Source: Bradyrhizobium manausense (lineage in GTDB: Bacteria > Pseudomonadota > Alphaproteobacteria > Rhizobiales > Xanthobacteraceae). From it: a stretch of DNA of 64,000 nt. Below the pieces are notes generated by a model. The model was not told the origin of the DNA and made no database searches. It was given only the letters and a program-made list of their open reading frames with translations. Positions within the stretch are counted from its first letter, which is position 1; the number at the start of each line of letters is the position of its first letter. The stretch covers positions 620,001-684,000 of the forward strand of contig NZ_JAFCJI010000001.1 in NCBI RefSeq assembly GCF_018131105.1, written 5' to 3'. The position numbers were made by a program, and so were the translations under genes. Shown here in pieces: positions 60,538-64,000 of the stretch.

Positions 60538-61326
60538 ATGCAGTTCAAACACGTCACGCTCGAATTGGATGGTTCGGTCGCGATCCTCAGGCTCGACCAT
60601 CAGGAGGTGATGAACGCCGTCTCCGTGGACATGCTGGGCGGGCTCTCCGACGCGCTCGATGCGATCGAGGAGAAGAAGGACGAGGTGCGCTGCGTCGTGC
60701 TGACCGGCGCGGGACGGGCGTTCTGCACGGGGGCGAATCTCCAGGGTCGCAACAACCAGTCGAAGAAGACCAAGGCCGGCCTGACGCTCGAGACCGGATT
60801 TCATCCCTTCCTGCGCCGCATCCGCAATCTGCATTGCCCGATCGTGACCGCGGTCAACGGTCCGGCAGCCGGCGCCGGCATGAGCTTCGCGCTGCTCGGC
60901 GACATGATTTTATGCGCGCGTTCCTCCTACTTCCTGCAGGCTTTCCGCCGCATCGGCCTGGTGCCGGATTGCGGCTCGACCTGGCTGCTGCCGCGCCTGA
61001 TCGGCAAGGCGCGTTCGGTCGAATTGTCGCTGATGGGCGAGCGCCTGCCGGCTGAGAAGGCGCTGGAATGGGGGCTCGTCAACCGTGTCTATGACGACGG
61101 CGTGCTGATGGAAGAAGCGATGAAACTCGCACGCGACCTCGCCAGCGGGCCGACAATCGCATTGTCGCTGATCCGCAAGCTGTATTGGGACAGCCCCGAA
61201 AATTCCTTCGAGGACCAGCTCAACCTCGAATTCCAGTGCCAGTTGCGCGCCGGCGATACGCAGGACTTCCGCGAGGGCGTCGGCGCGTTTCTGGAGAAGC
61301 GGCCTGCGCAGTTCAAAGGCAAATGA
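60538..61326 (+). CDS. Crotonase-fold enzyme, PaaG-like enoyl-CoA hydratase/isomerase
   Basis: This is a 262-residue crotonase. The oxyanion region is GPAAGAGMS (near residue 108). Both glutamates of ordinary hydratases are absent. Instead RRIGLVPDCGSTWLLPR places an aspartate at D144, as in PaaG (2-(epoxydihydro)phenylacetyl-CoA isomerase) and related isomerases. It could serve the phenylacetate block 50 kb away, but its ATGA overlap with the APH-type kinase gene argues for a role in that module. The start ATG follows GAGGAAACG. Confidence 0.85.
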   Translation: MQFKHVTLELDGSVAILRLDHQEVMNAVSVDMLGGLSDALDAIEEKKDEVRCVVLTGAGRAFCTGANLQGRNNQSKKTKAGLTLETGFHPFLRRIRNLHCPIVTAVNGPAAGAGMSFALLGDMILCARSSYFLQAFRRIGLVPDCGSTWLLPRLIGKARSVELSLMGERLPAEKALEWGLVNRVYDDGVLMEEAMKLARDLASGPTIALSLIRKLYWDSPENSFEDQLNLEFQCQLRAGDTQDFREGVGAFLEKRPAQFKGK

Positions 61327-62309
61327 TCGAAGCGGAGCTTTCTCGCAGCGTCCAGCGCTGGTGTCCGGGTGCGACCGGTGTCACCGGCGCGGCCAAACTG
61401 TCAGGCGGCGCCAGTCAGGAAACCTGGCGCTTCGACATCGCGCATCCCGACGGACCGATCGGCGCGATCCTGCGCCGTTCGCCGAAGGGATATGGCGCGG
61501 CGCCGACGCGCGCGGCGGGTCTTGCCGCCGAAGCGCAACTGATGCAACTCGCCTACGAGGCCGGCGTGCCGTCGCCGCGCGTGATGCATGTGCTGACGCC
61601 GGACGAGGAGCTCGGCACCGGCTTCATCATGCAGCGGGTCGAGGGCGAGACCATCGCCCGCAAGATCCTGCGTGACGACGAATTCGCGGCGGCGCGGCCG
61701 CATCTCGCGCGGCAGATCGGCGGCGTTCTTGCGCGCCTGCACAGGCTGCCGCAGGACAAATTGCCCGGACTGCGCAGCCGGGGCGCGACGCAGGAGATCT
61801 CCGAGTTCGATCGCGACTATCGCAGCCTGAACTGGCCAAAGCCGGTGTTCGAGCTGGCGTTGCGCTGGCTGCGCGACCACGATCCCGGCCCTTCGGGTGA
61901 AACCACGCTGGTGCACGGCGACTTTCGCAACGGCAATCTCATCATCGGTGCAGACGGCGTCCGTGCCGTGCTTGACTGGGAGCTTGCCCATCTCGGCGAT
62001 CCCATGGAGGACCTCGGCTGGGTCTGCGTCAACTCGTGGCGCTTTGGCGAGATCGACAAGCCCGTCGGCGGCTTTGGCTCGCGCGAGGATTTGTTCGCGG
62101 GCTATGAGGCCGCCGGCCGCAAGGTCGATCCGGCGCGGGTGAAATTCTGGGAAGTGATGGGCACGCTTCGCTGGGGCATCATGTGCGGCGGCATGATGCA
62201 GCGGTTCCGCGAGGGGCCGGACCATTCGATGGAGCGCGCCATGATCGGCCGCCGCGCATCCGAGACCGAGATCGATCTGTTGCGGCTGCTCGCGCCGCGC
62301 GGGAGTTGA
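61323..62309 (+). CDS. APH-family phosphotransferase, LvaA/ACAD10-11 kinase-like
   Basis: This is a 328-residue aminoglycoside-phosphotransferase-fold kinase. SGGASQETWRF (near residue 27) is the nucleotide loop, LVHGDFRNGNLII has the catalytic D200 and N205, and VLDWELAHLGDP the metal-binding D218. This subgroup, with LAHLGDPMEDLGW, is the one fused to acyl-CoA dehydrogenase in ACAD10/11 and free as LvaA, where it phosphorylates 4-hydroxyacyl-CoA. It overlaps the crotonase gene (ATGA) and is 2 bases from the DUF6285 gene. It should not be read as antibiotic resistance. Confidence 0.87.
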   Translation: MIEAELSRSVQRWCPGATGVTGAAKLSGGASQETWRFDIAHPDGPIGAILRRSPKGYGAAPTRAAGLAAEAQLMQLAYEAGVPSPRVMHVLTPDEELGTGFIMQRVEGETIARKILRDDEFAAARPHLARQIGGVLARLHRLPQDKLPGLRSRGATQEISEFDRDYRSLNWPKPVFELALRWLRDHDPGPSGETTLVHGDFRNGNLIIGADGVRAVLDWELAHLGDPMEDLGWVCVNSWRFGEIDKPVGGFGSREDLFAGYEAAGRKVDPARVKFWEVMGTLRWGIMCGGMMQRFREGPDHSMERAMIGRRASETEIDLLRLLAPRGS

Positions 62310-62311
62310 CC

Positions 62312-62689
62312 ATGCAGGACGAACCGACACCGATCGAGTTGACCAAGGCAGTCGCCGATTTCCTCCGCAACGACATCACGCCGCTGATCTCAGGCCATCA
62401 GGCCTTCAAGCTTCGCGTGGCCATCAACATCCTCGACCTCGTCACGCGGCAGCTGACGCAGGAGGAGGGGGCCGATGCAAAGGAAGTCGAGCGGCTGCGC
62501 ACGCTGCTCGGCGTCGATGGTTCGGTTACCGATCTCAACCGTGCGCTCGCCGAACGCATCGCCAAAGGCGAGGTCGATCTCGCGACATCGGGGTTGGCCG
62601 AGCATCTCTGGCAGACCACGATGGACAAGCTCGCTGTCGACCAGCCGAACTACGCGTCCTATAAGCGCGAGCTGTCGCGAGGCGGGTAG
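62312..62689 (+). CDS. DUF6285 small protein, LvaB-like kinase partner
   Basis: This is a 125-residue helical, mostly polar protein without metal or membrane motifs. LTKAVADFLRNDITPLISGHQAFKLRVAINIL (residues 10-41) is the most family-like part. Such small proteins are found next to APH-type kinases of acyl-CoA pathways. In the levulinate cluster the equivalent LvaB is required with LvaA. The 2-base gap and start just after the kinase stop fit a two-subunit product. The equation with LvaB rests on position and size and on memory of the family, so it is inference. Confidence 0.75.
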   Translation: MQDEPTPIELTKAVADFLRNDITPLISGHQAFKLRVAINILDLVTRQLTQEEGADAKEVERLRTLLGVDGSVTDLNRALAERIAKGEVDLATSGLAEHLWQTTMDKLAVDQPNYASYKRELSRGG

Positions 62690-62698
62690 GCCTCTCCC

Positions 62699-62784
62699 CG
62701 TCATTGTGAGGAGCGAAGCGACGAAGCAATCCAGACTGTCTCCGCGGCGAGACTCTGGATTGCTTCGCTACGCTCGCAATGACC
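62699..62784 (+). repeat. Dispersed palindromic repeat, family I, copy 6
   Basis: This 86-bp copy lies between the convergent DUF6285 and enoyl-CoA hydratase genes. The left end reads CGTCATTGTGAGGAGC (one change from the usual arm) and the right CGCTCGCAATGACCG. The core is TCTCCGCGGCGAG. Confidence 0.88.
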
Positions 62785-62797
62785 GACGAGTGACCTC

Positions 62798-63577
62798 CTA
62801 CTTCCCCACCCATTTCGGCGGCCGCTTCTCCGAGAACGCCTTCGGGCCCTCGATATAGTCCTGTGAGGCCACCATGGCCTTCACCGCGGGATATTCGCGC
62901 TGCTCCTCGATTGCCTGCTCCAGCGACACGGCAAGGCCCTTCCGGATGGTCTGCTTCGAGGCCCGGATCGACATCGGCGAATTCTTGGTGATCATCTCCG
63001 CCCAGCGCAGCGCTCCCGTCAGCGCCTCGCCCTGTGGCACCACCTCGTTGACGAAGCCGAGTTCTTGGCCCTCCTTCGCACTGACATGGCGCGCAGTGAG
63101 GATCATGCCCATGGCGCGCTTCAGACCGATCTGCCGCGGCAGGCGGTGCAGACCGCCGGCGAGCGCGGCTAGGCCGACGCGCGGCTCGGGCAGGGCGAAG
63201 GTCGCATTCTCGGAGGCGATGATGAGATCGCAGGCCAGCGCGATCTCGAAACCGCCGCCCATGGCGACGCCGTTGACCGCGGCGATGATCGGCTTGTCGC
63301 AGTCGAATCGCGCAGTGAGGCCGGCAAACCCGCCCTTGTCCCAGCCGCGCTTGCCGCCGGCGGCCTGCCATTTCAGGTCGTTGCCGGCGCAGAACGCCTT
63401 GTCACCGGCGCCGGTGACGACCGCCACCCACTGCTCGGGATCGGCAGCGAAATCGTCAAACACCTTGTTGAGCTCGAAATGCGCATCGATATGCAGCGCG
63501 TTGTAGACCTCGGGGCGCGACAGCGTGATGATCGTGATCGGCCCCTTGCGTTCCACCTTTGAGAATTTCAGCTCCAT
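62798..63577 (-). CDS. Enoyl-CoA hydratase
   Basis: This is a 259-residue crotonase with both catalytic glutamates: GGGFEIALACD (near residue 112) and ALPEPRVGLAA (near 131). The oxyanion hole is AFCAGND and NGVAMGGG. It should hydrate 2-enoyl-CoA to 3-hydroxyacyl-CoA, which would follow the dehydrogenase step of the Lva-like route. The ATG at 63577 has GGGAG at suitable distance. An in-frame ATG 14 codons earlier is possible. It is divergent from the acyl-CoA dehydrogenase at the right edge. Confidence 0.9.
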   Translation of the reverse strand: MELKFSKVERKGPITIITLSRPEVYNALHIDAHFELNKVFDDFAADPEQWVAVVTGAGDKAFCAGNDLKWQAAGGKRGWDKGGFAGLTARFDCDKPIIAAVNGVAMGGGFEIALACDLIIASENATFALPEPRVGLAALAGGLHRLPRQIGLKRAMGMILTARHVSAKEGQELGFVNEVVPQGEALTGALRWAEMITKNSPMSIRASKQTIRKGLAVSLEQAIEEQREYPAVKAMVASQDYIEGPKAFSEKRPPKWVGK

Positions 63578-63787
63578 CGCGCGCTCCCGCATTTTCTCGT
63601 CAAGGAATATTGGCGTCATACTACCGCGCGGCAGCGCACGAGCACCATCGAATTGCGCAACGCGCCTTGCGCGCCCGGCACGTCTCGCCTTGCTTGACTT
63701 GGAGGCGCTCTTCTCACCTTAATCGTGTGAAGCAAAACGCGTCTAGCGCCTTAACGCAAAACGATAAAATCAATCCGGGAGAGAACC

Positions 63788-64000
63788 GTGGATTTCTCAT
63801 TGCCTGCCGATCTCGTCGCCTATCTCGGAGAGCTTGACCGTTTCATCGAACGCGAGATCAAGCCCCTGGAACAGGCCGACGACAACATCCGCTTCTTCGA
63901 TCATCGCCGCGAATGGGCGCGCACGGATTTCGAGAATGGCGGCCTGCCGCGGCATGAATGGGAGCAACTGCTGCGCAAGGCCAAGGATCTCGCCGATGCC
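63788..64000 (+). CDS. Acyl-CoA dehydrogenase N-terminus, cut by the window
   Basis: The frame starts at GTG 63788, with GGGAGAGA just upstream, and runs open to the right edge, giving 71 residues. The text (VDFSLPADLVAYLGELDRFIEREIKPLEQ and then REWARTDFENGGLPRHEWEQLL) matches the N-terminal helices of acyl-CoA dehydrogenases of the kind found beside APH-type kinases. The catalytic parts are outside. Together with the ACAD10/11-like gene at 57431 it would give two dehydrogenases in this block. The 210-base gap before it has a TTGACT at 63694, but no matching -10 at the right distance. Confidence 0.75.
   Translation, partial: MDFSLPADLVAYLGELDRFIEREIKPLEQADDNIRFFDHRREWARTDFENGGLPRHEWEQLLRKAKDLADA

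Noticed and set aside
61323..62309. Aminoglycoside resistance gene
   Set aside because: The fold is APH, but LAHLGDPMEDLGW, the DUF6285 partner and crotonase coupling place it with acyl-CoA pathway kinases.

Overview
The window is high-GC alphaproteobacterial chromosome, most likely Bradyrhizobium or a close relative. The main reasons are the dense gene packing with ATGA and TGATG overlaps, a phasin/PHA locus, Aap- and Liv-type transporters, and several families of long imperfect palindromes scattered between genes (outer ends CGTCATTGCGAG...CTCGCAATGACG or GTCGTCCCGG...CCGGGACGAC) that are characteristic of bradyrhizobia. No rRNA, tRNA, CRISPR array, transposase, integrase or phage gene was seen. 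This reads as a metabolic and transport region rather than a mobile island.

Layout. 0-4.8 kb: the 3' part of a PHA-synthase-like hydrolase, a GNAT acetyltransferase, a phasin with a TGC-rich palindrome upstream, a DUF445 membrane protein and an alpha/beta hydrolase. 4.9-11.5 kb: a phenylacetate block, paaX then paaABCDE-paaI-paaK, which makes and epoxidises phenylacetyl-CoA but carries no paaZ, paaF, paaH or paaJ. 11.5-16 kb: a quinone-reductase-like/YeeE pair, and an EamA exporter divergent from a MocR-type regulator. 16-21.6 kb: a TetR gene divergent from a five-gene row ferredoxin, P450, MHS-type MFS transporter, sulfite-oxidase-like enzyme, hydrolase-OsmC fusion.

21.6-31.5 kb: an amino-acid-type ABC system (binding protein and two permeases, no ATPase) organised around a divergent RpiR regulator, with a class III aminotransferase, a racemase-superfamily enzyme lacking the second cysteine, an amidase, an SDR without the usual active site, and a tartrate/D-malate dehydrogenase. 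31.7-41.7 kb: a LysR gene heads lysR-M20 hydrolase-hydroxyacid dehydrogenase-Ldh2 dehydrogenase on the minus strand. Divergent from it are a DUF1445 gene and a complete Liv-type ABC transporter, with a perfect 10-3-10 palindrome between the two arms. 41.8-45.5 kb: a complete L-threonate pathway (ltnD-otnI-otnK, with otnC divergent).

45.7-52 kb: a chemoreceptor, then an RND pump and its adaptor. 52-57.4 kb: a thiolase-like enzyme, a nitronate-monooxygenase-like enzyme, a YghU-type glutathione transferase, a GNAT-GFA fusion and a flavin reductase. 57.4-64 kb: an acyl-CoA block whose parts (ACAD10/11-like dehydrogenase, SDR, APH-family kinase, small DUF6285 protein) match the separate components of the levulinate/4-hydroxyacyl-CoA (Lva) route, with two crotonase-fold enzymes and the start of a second acyl-CoA dehydrogenase. 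This Lva-like module and the LysR/DUF1445/M20 cluster are the best candidates for undescribed biology here.
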